From a bacterium (lineage in GTDB: Bacteria > Babelota > Babeliae > Babelales > UASB340): a stretch of 64,000 nt of DNA. The position numbers and the translations under genes are program-made. The stretch is from NCBI GenBank assembly GCA_030629005.1, contig DAOVPV010000003.1, positions 1-64,000 of the forward strand, in the 5' to 3' direction. Positions 25,161 through 34,552 of this stretch are shown one piece after another. A model generated the notes under the pieces. It was not told the origin of the DNA, made no database searches, and saw nothing but the letters and a program-made list of their open reading frames with translations. Position 1 is the first letter of the stretch. Every line of letters begins with the position of its first letter.

Positions 25161-26372
25161 ATGAAGTTTATAAAAAACGTTGACTTAAAGGGCAAAAGGA
25201 TCTTTTTAAGAGCCGATCTTAATATTCCGCTAAAGGATGGAAAAATCCTACAAGATTTTAAGTTAAAGCAAATAATACCAACAATAAGCTATATCCAAGA
25301 AAATGGAGGCAAGGTCGTTTTAGCCACACACATCGGTCGACCAAATGCCACGGGACAGACAAACTTTTTTGATAAAGACCTTTCTACTAAAATAATCCAA
25401 GAATGGCTGGAAAATAATGGATATTCTATAAAATATAAGATTGATTTACTAAAAGCAGTTGAAGATAGCCACCAGCACTTCGATCAGATATTATTACTTG
25501 AAAATTTACGTTTTTTTAATGGAGAAAAGGGAACAGGCGAAGAACGCCAAAAATTTGCCCATTTATTAAAAGATTTAACTGATGTTTATATAAATGATGC
25601 ATTTGCCCTAATGCACAGAAATGATTGCTCAGTAACAGATTTACCCCAGTTATTCAGTTCAGAAAATAAAGCTTTTGGCTTTTTAGTAGAAAAAGAAATA
25701 ATTGAGCTAAATAAAATTAAAAAGAATCCAGAAAAGCCGTTTATTATTGTTTTAGGTGGAAATAAAATAGAAACCAAAATTAAATTATTAGAAGGCTTTT
25801 TGGATCAAGATATCGAAAACAGACCCGATTCTATAATAATTGGCGGAGCCATCGCTTATACTTTTCTAGCAGCACAAGAATTTAGAATGGGAAAGTCTAT
25901 AGTCGAACAAGATTATATTCAATTTGCCAAAGAATTTTTAGAAAAAGCCGCTCAGAGTAATATTAAAGTATTGTTACCTGTAGATCACCTCGCAAATGGC
26001 GCAATTTATACAAATGATAATTTGGATCAAAATTTATCGAAAGAAACATTTAATGTTGCGGCAACAGATATTGGGCCCGAGACGATTAAACTATTTTCTC
26101 AAGAAATAGCAAAAGCGAAGACTATTTTTACAAATGGTTCTATGGGAATATATCAAGAAAAAGAAAATCAAACAGGAACCAAAGAAATATTGCAAGCAGT
26201 AGCAAACAACAAAAATGCTTATAAAATTGCAGGCGGTGGAGATTGCGTCGCTGCAATAAACATATTTAATTTACAAGACTCTTTTGATTTTTTATCAACA
26301 GGTGGTGGAGCAACGCTTTCTTATTTAGCCAGCAAAAACCCAGAAAAAGACCTTCCTGGCTTAAATATTTAA
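25161..26372 (+). CDS. pgk: Phosphoglycerate kinase
   Basis: Glycolytic enzyme making ATP from 1,3-bisphosphoglycerate. 403 residues from the ATG at 25161 (MKFIKNVDLKGKR), chosen because AGGA precedes it and it matches family starts; an in-frame ATG further upstream lies in the promoter. Family blocks seen: RADLNIPL, THIGRPN, ENLRF, GGAIAYTF, NGSMGIYQ, GGGDCVAAI and STGGGATLSYLA. The dispersed motif (copy 4) encodes KETFNV in a loop before DIGPETI. gap is elsewhere in the window, so lower glycolysis is present. Confidence 0.96.
   Translation: MKFIKNVDLKGKRIFLRADLNIPLKDGKILQDFKLKQIIPTISYIQENGGKVVLATHIGRPNATGQTNFFDKDLSTKIIQEWLENNGYSIKYKIDLLKAVEDSHQHFDQILLLENLRFFNGEKGTGEERQKFAHLLKDLTDVYINDAFALMHRNDCSVTDLPQLFSSENKAFGFLVEKEIIELNKIKKNPEKPFIIVLGGNKIETKIKLLEGFLDQDIENRPDSIIIGGAIAYTFLAAQEFRMGKSIVEQDYIQFAKEFLEKAAQSNIKVLLPVDHLANGAIYTNDNLDQNLSKETFNVAATDIGPETIKLFSQEIAKAKTIFTNGSMGIYQEKENQTGTKEILQAVANNKNAYKIAGGGDCVAAINIFNLQDSFDFLSTGGGATLSYLASKNPEKDLPGLNI
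26037..26057 (+). repeat. Dispersed 21-base motif, copy 4 (1 mismatch)
   Basis: Inside pgk in the sense direction, G to A at position 4. Encodes ETFNV in a variable loop. Confidence 0.85.
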
Positions 26373-27998
26373 TTATAAATCCGAACGGACTCGTTCTCCA
26401 GGCTTTAAGCCTGATGCTATGAAAGGCATGCGAAGTAAATCATAAAGAGCATCGTTAATATCTTCTATCAGTTCATCACCATATAAAAGAAACTCAACAA
26501 TATTTTCTTCGGAATAATCCATAGAATAATCGGTTGAAAGCTTATCTTTAATTATACCAGCATTTATTGCTCTTTTTTCTATTCCAAGACTATTTGCTAT
26601 ACACTCTATCATTCCTCCAAGTTTTTTTAGAAAAGTTAAAGCTTTTTTCTTCAAAATCATTGTAAAAAATTCTTTTAAAATTAAAGGAGACTTAACAAAA
26701 CTTAAAATTACTATTAATTTTAAGCCCTGTTGTATTTTTTTTATATCATTCTTAGAAAAAAGATCATTTAAAACTTCTTGTATTATTTCACAATTGCACT
26801 TTTTTAAAAAGGATACATATTTGCCACTACAATATTTTATATCTTTTCTTATCTTATCACTTTTTTCAATGTCATACATAAATTGCAATTTTATTAAACC
26901 CTTAATTAATAAAACAACAAACTCCTTTAAATCAGTTTTTTCGCGTTCTGTTAATTCTGAAAAAAGCTTACCATCCAAGCCTTTTTGTTTAAAATCAATT
27001 GCCACAATAAAATATTGATACATTTTAATTAGATCTGGATCTTCAATTAAAAAACTCAAAATATCATCCAACATTTTATCATCTGACGAAAATTCAAAAC
27101 AAATATGAGCCAAATTCCTTCGAGCAAAATCCTTGGTATTCCTTATTTCTGCCAAAGCATTGACATCCATTTCTTTTTTTTCTTTTTCTAATTTTTCTTC
27201 TTCTAATAATCTAACAAAAAAATTTGAAAGAATTAAAATAATTTTTTTTGATAATTCCCTATCGTTTTCATTCAAATTTCCAGATTCTATTTTTTCTTTA
27301 AATAAATTTATCAATGAAGGGGCACTATAAACATATGATATATCCCCCGCTATCTTTAACTGTGCGAATGGATGCGTAGCTAAATAAAATGAATCCGTTA
27401 AAAAATTAATAACAAGCAAAGGTGAAAAATCATAATCGGGTAATATCTCACATAAACTAAGCAGAGAACTTAATAAAACATCATTATTTAAAATTAAATC
27501 TTTACTTTCAAAAACAATGGTTTTTATAAATAAGAAATCGTCTTCTGTAAATAATTTCTTTTTTGCTAAATATTTATATATTTTTATTCCATAAATAAAA
27601 TAATCGGAAAAAACATTTAATGTTTTTGAATTTTCATTAAAGCGTTCTAAAAACGTTTTTACACTATTTCGAATAATATCAAACTTTTGGGGGAATTTTT
27701 TTATAATTTTTTTATACACAATACAACAAGAATTTAATTCTTCCGGATGACCGCATGCCAAAAAATGTAATTTTAAGAATTCCAAAATTTCATCAACTGT
27801 TTCTAAATTAACATGAGAATCAAACTCATCTATAATTTCTTCTAAGTTGTATGACATTGGAGCACAACACTTAGTCTCAGCAGAAACTTCAGGCGCTCTT
27901 TTTGACAATTTTCTTCGAATAGAAGCTGAAGTTGGAACAAAGAAGCATACTAACGAAAATATAATTATTTTTTTGAAAATATTAAATAGCTTATTCAT
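26373..27998 (-). CDS. Secreted alpha-helical protein, unknown
   Basis: 541 residues from the ATG at 27998, which has GTGGGGG upstream; an earlier Met lies before that site. The signal peptide (FNIFKKIIIFSLVCFFVPTSAS) is followed by an almost wholly helical protein rich in Leu, Lys and Glu, with several Cys in the first 100 residues (KCCAPM, FLACGHPEELNSCC). It could be an alpha-solenoid, but no clear repeat period is visible. The stop codon touches the end of pgk, tail to tail. It carries copy 5 of the motif. Confidence 0.65.
   Translation of the reverse strand: MNKLFNIFKKIIIFSLVCFFVPTSASIRRKLSKRAPEVSAETKCCAPMSYNLEEIIDEFDSHVNLETVDEILEFLKLHFLACGHPEELNSCCIVYKKIIKKFPQKFDIIRNSVKTFLERFNENSKTLNVFSDYFIYGIKIYKYLAKKKLFTEDDFLFIKTIVFESKDLILNNDVLLSSLLSLCEILPDYDFSPLLVINFLTDSFYLATHPFAQLKIAGDISYVYSAPSLINLFKEKIESGNLNENDRELSKKIILILSNFFVRLLEEEKLEKEKKEMDVNALAEIRNTKDFARRNLAHICFEFSSDDKMLDDILSFLIEDPDLIKMYQYFIVAIDFKQKGLDGKLFSELTEREKTDLKEFVVLLIKGLIKLQFMYDIEKSDKIRKDIKYCSGKYVSFLKKCNCEIIQEVLNDLFSKNDIKKIQQGLKLIVILSFVKSPLILKEFFTMILKKKALTFLKKLGGMIECIANSLGIEKRAINAGIIKDKLSTDYSMDYSEENIVEFLLYGDELIEDINDALYDLLRMPFIASGLKPGERVRSDL
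27604..27624 (+). repeat. Dispersed 21-base motif, copy 5 (1 mismatch)
   Basis: Antisense inside the secreted helical protein gene, G to A at position 7. The gene reads it as KTLNVFSD. Confidence 0.85.
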
Positions 27999-28237
27999 AA
28001 GCCCCCACAATAAAAACAATCTTTAATAACCTCACAAAACAATTTTAATACAAATATTTTCAATTTGACAGCGTCCCAGCCAAAAAAAGCCCTTTTTTTT
28101 GAAAAAACCTCAAAATTCTATGGTTTTCTTTTAAATTCGCACACAAAATGCATTCTACGGTTGTTTTTATATACCAAAAAACTATATTAATACCACTATT
28201 CATTAATATTACTAATTTTAAAAATGGAGATTTAAAT

Positions 28238-28948
28238 ATGAAAAATAGAATTAAACTAAGAACTATTTTTTCTTTTATATTAATCGCATCATTAGCTCTA
28301 TCTATATCAGATATAAATGCAGGACGAGGAAAGCCTAAAACCAAAGGTAAACAAGGAAAAGGCAGAGACACAAAAAGGGCTAAAAAGACTCCTCGAAATA
28401 CAACAAAAACTAAAATTGAGGACGATTCGTCTCAAAAAGAAATAACTGTAAAAAGACGAGTTCGAGAGTTATCCACAGAAACAATCACTTTATTAAACAC
28501 ATACGATAATTTTCTTGAGCAAGTCAACCGACAAATTGACGTTGGAGATGGCCTAAACTCAGAAAAATTGTTTGAATTTATACGGACAAGTCTAAAAATA
28601 ATCAAAAATATAGATATAATAAGTCATATACGTGAAAACGAAGACTTACAAGCAACACACGAAGAAATAAATCAAACCCTCATCGATATATTAAAGCTAA
28701 TAGAAAACCTTTGCATACCCGATACAGCAAAACATTACAACTTAATCATAGATCTTATATTTGTATTAAAAAACTATCCTAAATATCAAAAAAACGCATT
28801 CAGATTGCTATATTCATTAGTAAAAAAAGGCTTTAAGCCAGATCGCGATGTCTTTGAAGGAGTGTTACAAACAACTTTATTAACTGAAAATCCAATCGCG
28901 AGAGACCTCAGTGTTTTAATGGTTAACTTTTGGTGCCTAGAAATCTAA
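28238..28948 (+). CDS. Secreted basic/helical protein, unknown
   Basis: 236 residues from the ATG at 28238, with GGAG 8 bases upstream; an earlier in-frame ATG would give an implausible N terminus. The signal peptide (up to about residue 27) is followed by a strongly basic stretch (GRGKPKTKGKQGKGRDTKRAKK) and then a helical domain resembling the one in the preceding minus-strand gene (ETITLLNTYDNFLEQV; LKLIENLC). No family recognised. The basic segment could bind nucleic acid or an acidic surface; that is inference only. Confidence 0.65.
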   Translation: MKNRIKLRTIFSFILIASLALSISDINAGRGKPKTKGKQGKGRDTKRAKKTPRNTTKTKIEDDSSQKEITVKRRVRELSTETITLLNTYDNFLEQVNRQIDVGDGLNSEKLFEFIRTSLKIIKNIDIISHIRENEDLQATHEEINQTLIDILKLIENLCIPDTAKHYNLIIDLIFVLKNYPKYQKNAFRLLYSLVKKGFKPDRDVFEGVLQTTLLTENPIARDLSVLMVNFWCLEI

Positions 28949-29015
28949 TAACGAAGCATTTGATATTTAAAATAAAGCATTTTATATTGATAATCTAATT
29001 AATTAAAGGGTTTTT

Positions 29016-29462
29016 ATGTATAAAAAGCAATTTTTGGTACTTTTATTAACATTTTTTGTAACGGTAGGTCTAAGGCCTAGCGAAACCGATTTATTGCCTT
29101 TTATTGATACAATTGGACTGGATATAAGTTTTGAACAAAAAACGGATCTTATTAAAGATCTGATCAAACAAGATAAATTTGATATAAATGCTCAAGACAA
29201 AAAAGGTCGAGCAGTCTTAGAAACAGTATTAAAATTAGCGTTAAAGAAAGACTCCGAAGATCAAGAACACAAATTATATCCTACTTTGCTAATAAAGTTT
29301 TTAATTAAAAATGGCGCGATCGTCACAAACAACAAAAAAGCACGTAAATATTTAAATCGAATGCTTACGCACAAAGATAAAAAAATTAAAACAGAAGCTG
29401 GAAAAATTATACAATTTTTCAAAGAGTTAAAGAAAAGAGAACTAGCCCCTCAAGAGATTTAA
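29016..29462 (+). CDS. Small secreted ankyrin-like protein
   Basis: 148 residues with a signal peptide (QFLVLLLTFFVTVGL). Weak ankyrin features: LIKQDKFDINAQDKKGRAVLETVLKLA, then LIKFLIKNGAIV. These are the NAQDKKGRxxL turn and LLIKNGA helix typical of one and a half ankyrin units. The next gene starts immediately after its stop, so the two are coupled. Confidence 0.7.
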   Translation: MYKKQFLVLLLTFFVTVGLRPSETDLLPFIDTIGLDISFEQKTDLIKDLIKQDKFDINAQDKKGRAVLETVLKLALKKDSEDQEHKLYPTLLIKFLIKNGAIVTNNKKARKYLNRMLTHKDKKIKTEAGKIIQFFKELKKRELAPQEI

Positions 29463-31373
29463 ATGCTAAAGAGTCTTATATTTAAGATCAAAGATATTGG
29501 ATTAATAAACTTTATAAAAGTAAAAAAACAACAATTTAAATCCAAAATATTTTCATATAAATTTAGAAAAACGACAAAAACGAGATCCCGGATCCAGACT
29601 ACGCCAAGGCTTCGTCGGGCAGGCGAGCCCGGGATGACAAATGATTCCTTAAAAAATCTAAAAACGAAAAACTTTATCCCTAATATTAATTTTAATATTT
29701 CTAAAATATTAATTACTGCAGACAGAGCCTGTAATAATAAATTTAATATTCTCGGTAAAAGTATTTATTTTAAAAATAATATTAATTGGCATCAGGATTT
29801 TAAAACAAACCAAATAATAACTTCTTGGAAAAATAGTTATTATAAAGACATTAAAATACAAACAAAAAAATATAATTCTGATATAAAAGTTCCATGGGAA
29901 CTTTCAAGACTTTATCACGTACCAGCATTGGCAAAAGCTTTTGTAGAAACAAAAAACACAAAGTATTTAAACTGTTATTTAAAAAACATAAATTCCTGGA
30001 TAAACCAAAACCCTTTTTTAATTGGTGTTAACTGGGTAAACCCAATGGAAGTTTCTATTCGAGCAATTAATTTAATTCATAGTTTTTATTTTCTAAAATC
30101 AGACGAAACATTTAATGTTAACGAAGATTCAATAACAAATAATTTTTGGGTAAAATTAATAAACAATCTATATCAACATGCTATTTATTTAGAAAACAAT
30201 TGGGAAATATATTATAAAAATAATAATCACTATCTTATAGATTTGCTTGGTTATTTTTACTTATGTTTTTTATTTGAAGAAAAAAATAAATTCAAAATAG
30301 CAAAAACAAAAACATATAAAAAATTATTAAAAGAGTTAGACAAACAATTTATGGAAGATGGAACTTGTTATGAAGGATCAACAAGCTATCACAAGCTTAG
30401 TACCGAAATATTTTTACATTTTTATAATTTGTGTAAAAAAAACAATCTAAATATACCTGATAAAATGTTAATAAAGTTAAATAAAGCTATTAATTTTATT
30501 AAATTAAACACGATCTCAAAAAGCTCATATCTGCAAATTGGAGACAATGATAGTAGCGAAATATTAAAAAACTTTAAGTTTAAGCTTCAACAAAACAAAA
30601 ACAAATCCAAAGAAATTAATCACTACAAAAACTTTGGGCTAACAATAATAAAAAAGAATAACTGGCACATAAGCTATAGGCACCCTACTTACAATAAAAA
30701 ACAACCCACTGGGCACTTTCATCAAGATGATTTGTCTGTAACATTTGCATACAAAAACGTACCAATTCTTGTAGACCCTGGAACATATCTATATACAGCA
30801 AATAAAAAATATCGTGATTTATTAAGAAGTTATAAAAGTCACAACACTTTTTATTTAGAAAAAACAAGTAATTTAACTGAACAGGATATATTTACACTAA
30901 AAAAAGAAGAACAAAGTAATAGCGTTATTATTAAAAGAAACAAACATAAAATACTTATAAAAAATTACTATAAATCAAAAGAAACATTTAATGTTAGCAA
31001 AAATATAACATTTTATAGAAAACTCATCTTTGATAAAAACAAAGAGAAATTATTAATAACCGACCGGATTAATAATAGTTTTAACAAAAGCCCAGAAGAT
31101 AAAAAAACAAACCTAATAATATGGAACTTTATTTTCCATCCTGATATTAAAATAGAAAGAATAAACAACAAAAGCTTTATAATTACCGATAAGAACAATA
31201 ATATATTTGAATTTAAATCTAACTTGAACTTTTATACAAAAAAAACCCCTTACTCCCCAAAGTACGGTAAAGCAAAAAAATGCCTACGTCTTTTTGCAAA
31301 AAAAAATCTTGAAAAATGTTACAAAAACAAAGTCAAAATAATTTTTACTAAATTAAATCCCGCAAAAACTTAA
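29463..31373 (+). CDS. Heparinase II/III-like protein
   Basis: 636 residues. The N-terminal alpha-toroid part (NNHYLIDLLGYFYLCF; EDGTCYEGSTSYHKL) is followed by the heparinase II/III-like beta domain (GHFHQDDLSVTFAYKNVPIL, DPGTYLY). Such proteins cleave uronic-acid polysaccharides or act in exopolysaccharide handling. No signal peptide is evident, so location is open. Residues about 40-58 (TRSRIQTTPRLRRAGEPGMT) are encoded by an inserted GC-rich repeat. Two copies of the 21-base motif are also inside. It starts directly at the stop of the ankyrin-like gene. Confidence 0.8.
   Translation: MLKSLIFKIKDIGLINFIKVKKQQFKSKIFSYKFRKTTKTRSRIQTTPRLRRAGEPGMTNDSLKNLKTKNFIPNINFNISKILITADRACNNKFNILGKSIYFKNNINWHQDFKTNQIITSWKNSYYKDIKIQTKKYNSDIKVPWELSRLYHVPALAKAFVETKNTKYLNCYLKNINSWINQNPFLIGVNWVNPMEVSIRAINLIHSFYFLKSDETFNVNEDSITNNFWVKLINNLYQHAIYLENNWEIYYKNNNHYLIDLLGYFYLCFLFEEKNKFKIAKTKTYKKLLKELDKQFMEDGTCYEGSTSYHKLSTEIFLHFYNLCKKNNLNIPDKMLIKLNKAINFIKLNTISKSSYLQIGDNDSSEILKNFKFKLQQNKNKSKEINHYKNFGLTIIKKNNWHISYRHPTYNKKQPTGHFHQDDLSVTFAYKNVPILVDPGTYLYTANKKYRDLLRSYKSHNTFYLEKTSNLTEQDIFTLKKEEQSNSVIIKRNKHKILIKNYYKSKETFNVSKNITFYRKLIFDKNKEKLLITDRINNSFNKSPEDKKTNLIIWNFIFHPDIKIERINNKSFIITDKNNNIFEFKSNLNFYTKKTPYSPKYGKAKKCLRLFAKKNLEKCYKNKVKIIFTKLNPAKT
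29583..29639 (+). repeat. GC-rich palindromic repeat inserted in a gene
   Basis: 57 bases. ATCCCGG (29585-29591) pairs with CCGGGAT (29629-29635), followed by GACA; inner bases CGCC and GGCG also pair. The style (GATCCCGG to CCGGGATGACA) resembles intergenic repeats seen in many bacteria, but here it lies in frame inside the heparinase-like gene and adds about 19 residues. Confidence 0.75.
30099..30119 (+). repeat. Dispersed 21-base motif, copy 6 (2 mismatches)
   Basis: Sense, inside the heparinase-like gene. The palindrome is intact; the leader differs at positions 3 and 6. Encodes DETFNV. Confidence 0.8.
30975..30995 (+). repeat. Dispersed 21-base motif, copy 7 (2 mismatches)
   Basis: Sense, inside the same gene. 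Leader differs at positions 3 and 4; the palindrome is intact. Encodes KETFNV. Confidence 0.8.
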
Positions 31374-31919
31374 AAGTGCTGCAATATTCCTTAAAAATGA
31401 AACCCGCCAATTCAATGTGTCTGGATCCTCTATCACTTCTTTGCGATCAAATAGTAAAAGTCCATGATTCCCATGTTTCATGTTCCAAGAAAAAAACTCC
31501 GGCTTCTCTAAACCTAAGCAATGTCCTAACTCATGAATCTCTTTACTACTATCTAAATCAATTTCATTTCTTCTAAGACTTTCTTTTAGAAAATCTCTTA
31601 CTTGATTATGATAATGCGCACCATCCATATCTTTTAAAAAAGACTGCGGATCTTGCCATAAATCATTTTTATGAAAATGACATTCATCATGAGCATAACC
31701 AGCAACACCTAATAAATGATTAAAATCCGGATTATCTATCAAATAAGTTGCACGACTAAAATTGAACGAATTCTCATGCCCAAGTTCGTGTAAAACCATC
31801 TGTGGCAAACCGTCCACGTCATGAAAATTCAAAACTTTATGTAAAAGACCCGAAAGATTTGTTGCTAATTCCTGATTATTTACACTTGAACCACCTCCTG
31901 GCTTACAGTGAGCACACAT
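31353..31919 (-). CDS. Twin HELGH-motif protein, possible zinc peptidase
   Basis: 188 residues, start with GGAGAAG upstream. It contains two HExxH motifs with the same core, HELGH at 44-48 and 129-133. The second continues as HELGHCLGLEKPEF, like the start of a metzincin zinc site but without the third His. Other features are an N-terminal CAHC, and a His/Asp cluster (HDECHFHKND at 77-86; HYHNQ at about 102). No signal peptide. Either a metallopeptidase or a metal-binding protein of unknown type. Its end overlaps the heparinase gene by 21 bases, tail to tail. Confidence 0.6.
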   Translation of the reverse strand: MCAHCKPGGGSSVNNQELATNLSGLLHKVLNFHDVDGLPQMVLHELGHENSFNFSRATYLIDNPDFNHLLGVAGYAHDECHFHKNDLWQDPQSFLKDMDGAHYHNQVRDFLKESLRRNEIDLDSSKEIHELGHCLGLEKPEFFSWNMKHGNHGLLLFDRKEVIEDPDTLNWRVSFLRNIAALLSFCGI

Positions 31920-32019
31920 TTACTTCTCCTTCTCTCGAAAATGTTCTTTGTAACTATATCTACCTTACTCCTTTAAAACTTACAGCTCAAGAATATAAAA
32001 AAATATTTAATAAAATATG

Positions 32020-33456
32020 CTAAATACTATTTTTAATATTCAAGCGAGCTTCTAATTCTTCATCTGGTAGTATTTCAAACAGGTCATGTATAGAAATACC
32101 ATTAAATCTACCAGTTAATAAATACCTTATTGTTCCAAAAAATACGTTTAGCTTAAGACCATAATCTTTAGCCTGTTTTTTAGATATATCTAAAAACTGT
32201 TCTGTTTTATTAATCAAACAAATATTTTCTTTAATTATTTTTAATACAAACTTCGTTTTATCTACGCCAAACTTTTCTTCTATCTCTTGAATATCCACGA
32301 TTGGCCTTTTAAAATAAAAACAAAGAACCGGACCAATATCTACCAACGTTTTTAAATCTGTTCTAACCTTTTCGAGGATAAACTCTAACTTCTTATCTGA
32401 CAAAGTTAAACTTTCGTCTATTTGATCATTCAAAAAGGGTTTTACCAGTTCAACCAACTTAGAAATGGCAACACGCTCAATCCACTTATGATTTATCCAA
32501 CGAAGCTTTTCCATATCAAATTTAATTGCACCAGAAGATGATATATTTTCAAAATTAAAATTCGAAACAAGCTCTCCAAGACTTTGAATTTCTTGTTCAA
32601 AAGAAGTTCCCAAAATAGCAACATAATTTAAAATTGCCATAGGTAAAAAGCCAGCATCTTTTAAATCTTGAATTCCAAAACCAAAATCTCGCTTAGAAAG
32701 TTTTTTACCATCTGCTCCGCAAAGCATTGGCAAATGCCAAAACTTAGGCAGAGGGCAAGCGCAGGCTACATACAAAGCAGCTTGCATAGCCGTGTTGCTT
32801 AAATGATCTTCGCCTCTAATAACATGGCTTATCTTCATAGAATGATCGTCTACAAAATTAGAAAATAAAAATGTAACAGAACCATCAGAGCGAGTTACTG
32901 CAAAATCAGAAAAGTTTTTCATATCAAATTTTAAAACACCACGCTCCATTGTTTCTATTTCAATAATAGATTCCTGATTTATTTTAAATCTCCATATAAA
33001 TGACAAACCTGCCTCAATTTTTTCTTTTATCTTATCATCAGACAAATACAAACAAGTTCTATCGTATCTAGGAGGAAGACCTGCTGCAACTTGTTCTTCT
33101 CGTTTTTTCTCTAACTCCTCTCTTGTACAAAAACATCTATAAACCAATTGATTTTGAATCATTTCATCAAGATATTTTTTATATATGCTCGTACGCTCTG
33201 ACTGTATATATGGACCATATTTTCCACCTTTTACAGGACCTTCATCATAGTTTAAAGAAAGCCAACGCAACATTTTGATTAAAGAAACAGAAGCCTCAGC
33301 TACATTCCTTTCCAAATCCGTATCCTCAACTCTTAGAACACATGTCCCAGACTTTTGATGAGCAAAAACATAATTCATCAATGCAATTCTAATATTACCA
33401 ATATGCATAAAGCCTGTAGGCGAAGGTGCGAATCTTACTCTTATTTTTTTTGACAT
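32020..33456 (-). CDS. gltX: Glutamyl-tRNA synthetase, paralogue 1
   Basis: 478 residues. Class I signature FAPSPTGFMHIGN at the start, VEDTD, zinc-region Cys residues (YRCFCTREELE..RYDRTC), and a KMSKS-type motif KLSKRDFGF near residue 250. Charges tRNA-Glu. A second full-length copy lies at 45230-46678. In bacteria with two, one may charge tRNA-Gln with Glu for later amidation; which does so cannot be told from sequence by eye. Confidence 0.92.
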   Translation of the reverse strand: MSKKIRVRFAPSPTGFMHIGNIRIALMNYVFAHQKSGTCVLRVEDTDLERNVAEASVSLIKMLRWLSLNYDEGPVKGGKYGPYIQSERTSIYKKYLDEMIQNQLVYRCFCTREELEKKREEQVAAGLPPRYDRTCLYLSDDKIKEKIEAGLSFIWRFKINQESIIEIETMERGVLKFDMKNFSDFAVTRSDGSVTFLFSNFVDDHSMKISHVIRGEDHLSNTAMQAALYVACACPLPKFWHLPMLCGADGKKLSKRDFGFGIQDLKDAGFLPMAILNYVAILGTSFEQEIQSLGELVSNFNFENISSSGAIKFDMEKLRWINHKWIERVAISKLVELVKPFLNDQIDESLTLSDKKLEFILEKVRTDLKTLVDIGPVLCFYFKRPIVDIQEIEEKFGVDKTKFVLKIIKENICLINKTEQFLDISKKQAKDYGLKLNVFFGTIRYLLTGRFNGISIHDLFEILPDEELEARLNIKNSI

Positions 33457-33554
33457 ACAAAGCCTTTTCAGATAAAAATATATTTTGTACTATTGCTCGT
33501 ATTTTTTTATACTGTATAGACATTTTAACCTTTAATTAGAAAAAAGAAAAAATT

Positions 33555-34547
33555 ATGGAAAAAAAATTAAAATTTAAAACTATGTTAGAACTCGTTGGCA
33601 ATACTCCCCTGATAAATTTAGATTTCATTGAAACTGAATTTAATATAAAAGCAACTATTCTTGCCAAACTCGAATATTTAAACCCCGGCGGTAGCATTAA
33701 AGATCGCTCCGCATTATTTATGGTTCGACAAGCAGAAAGAGATGGTTTATTAAAGCCAGGCGAAACAATTATAGAAGCATCTTCTGGTAATCAAGGTATT
33801 GCTCTCGCAATGATAGGAGCCATACATGGATACAAAGTAATAATTACAGTACCAGATAGAACTAGCCAAGAAAAAGTTGATACTTTGCGCGCCTACGGAG
33901 CAACTGTCTATCTTTGTAAAAACACAGATAATTTAAATGACCCTGAGGGTTATCACACCAAGGCCGAAATTTTACACAAACAAATACCAGGATCATTTAT
34001 GCCTAATCAATATTACAATCCAGCAAACTTACTCGCGCATTACACAACAACGGGCAAAGAAATATGGGAACAAACTGAAGGTAAAGTAACTCATGTAATA
34101 ATTGGAGCTGGTAGTTGCGGAACTATTTCTGGTGTCGGAAGATATCTAAAAGAAAAAAATAAAAACATAAAAATTATCGGTGTCGATGCAGCAACATCCG
34201 TATATTCAAGTAAAACTCCCAAAGCATATGAGTCCGAAGGTATTGGTATTGATGTTATAACAGAGATATTTGATGAATCCGTTATAGACAAAATAATACC
34301 GGTTTCTGATGAAGCTGCATTTAGTACAACCAAATATCTAGCACAAAAAGGTGTACTTGTAGGAATAAGTAGTGGTGCTGTGATGCACGCAGCAATTAAC
34401 TACTGCAAAACACTCCCGGAAAACAGCATTGTTGTATTAACTTTTGGTGACTCCGGAAGAGCATATTTGCAAAAAGTATTTGGTGAAAATGCAAAATTTA
34501 AAAATATCTGTATGAGCAATACCTTTAACAAACAGGATCAAATATAA
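33555..34547 (+). CDS. Cysteine synthase / cystathionine beta-synthase family
   Basis: 330-residue PLP enzyme. Lys49 in NPGGSIKDR is the expected Schiff-base residue, EASSGNQGI is the substrate loop, and GAGSCGTISGVGRYL binds the phosphate. The length fits a CysK-type or catalytic-only CBS; no CBS tandem domains. It may make cysteine from O-acetylserine or condense homocysteine with serine. The next gene, dapF, follows after 5 bases, so the two are cotranscribed. No strong ribosome site. Confidence 0.88.
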   Translation: MEKKLKFKTMLELVGNTPLINLDFIETEFNIKATILAKLEYLNPGGSIKDRSALFMVRQAERDGLLKPGETIIEASSGNQGIALAMIGAIHGYKVIITVPDRTSQEKVDTLRAYGATVYLCKNTDNLNDPEGYHTKAEILHKQIPGSFMPNQYYNPANLLAHYTTTGKEIWEQTEGKVTHVIIGAGSCGTISGVGRYLKEKNKNIKIIGVDAATSVYSSKTPKAYESEGIGIDVITEIFDESVIDKIIPVSDEAAFSTTKYLAQKGVLVGISSGAVMHAAINYCKTLPENSIVVLTFGDSGRAYLQKVFGENAKFKNICMSNTFNKQDQI

Positions 34548-34552
34548 AAAAA

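Noticed and set aside
28060-28371. Minus-strand open frame over the start of the 28238 gene
   Set aside because: Overlaps a signal-peptide-bearing gene with a good ribosome site; the frame itself has no such support.
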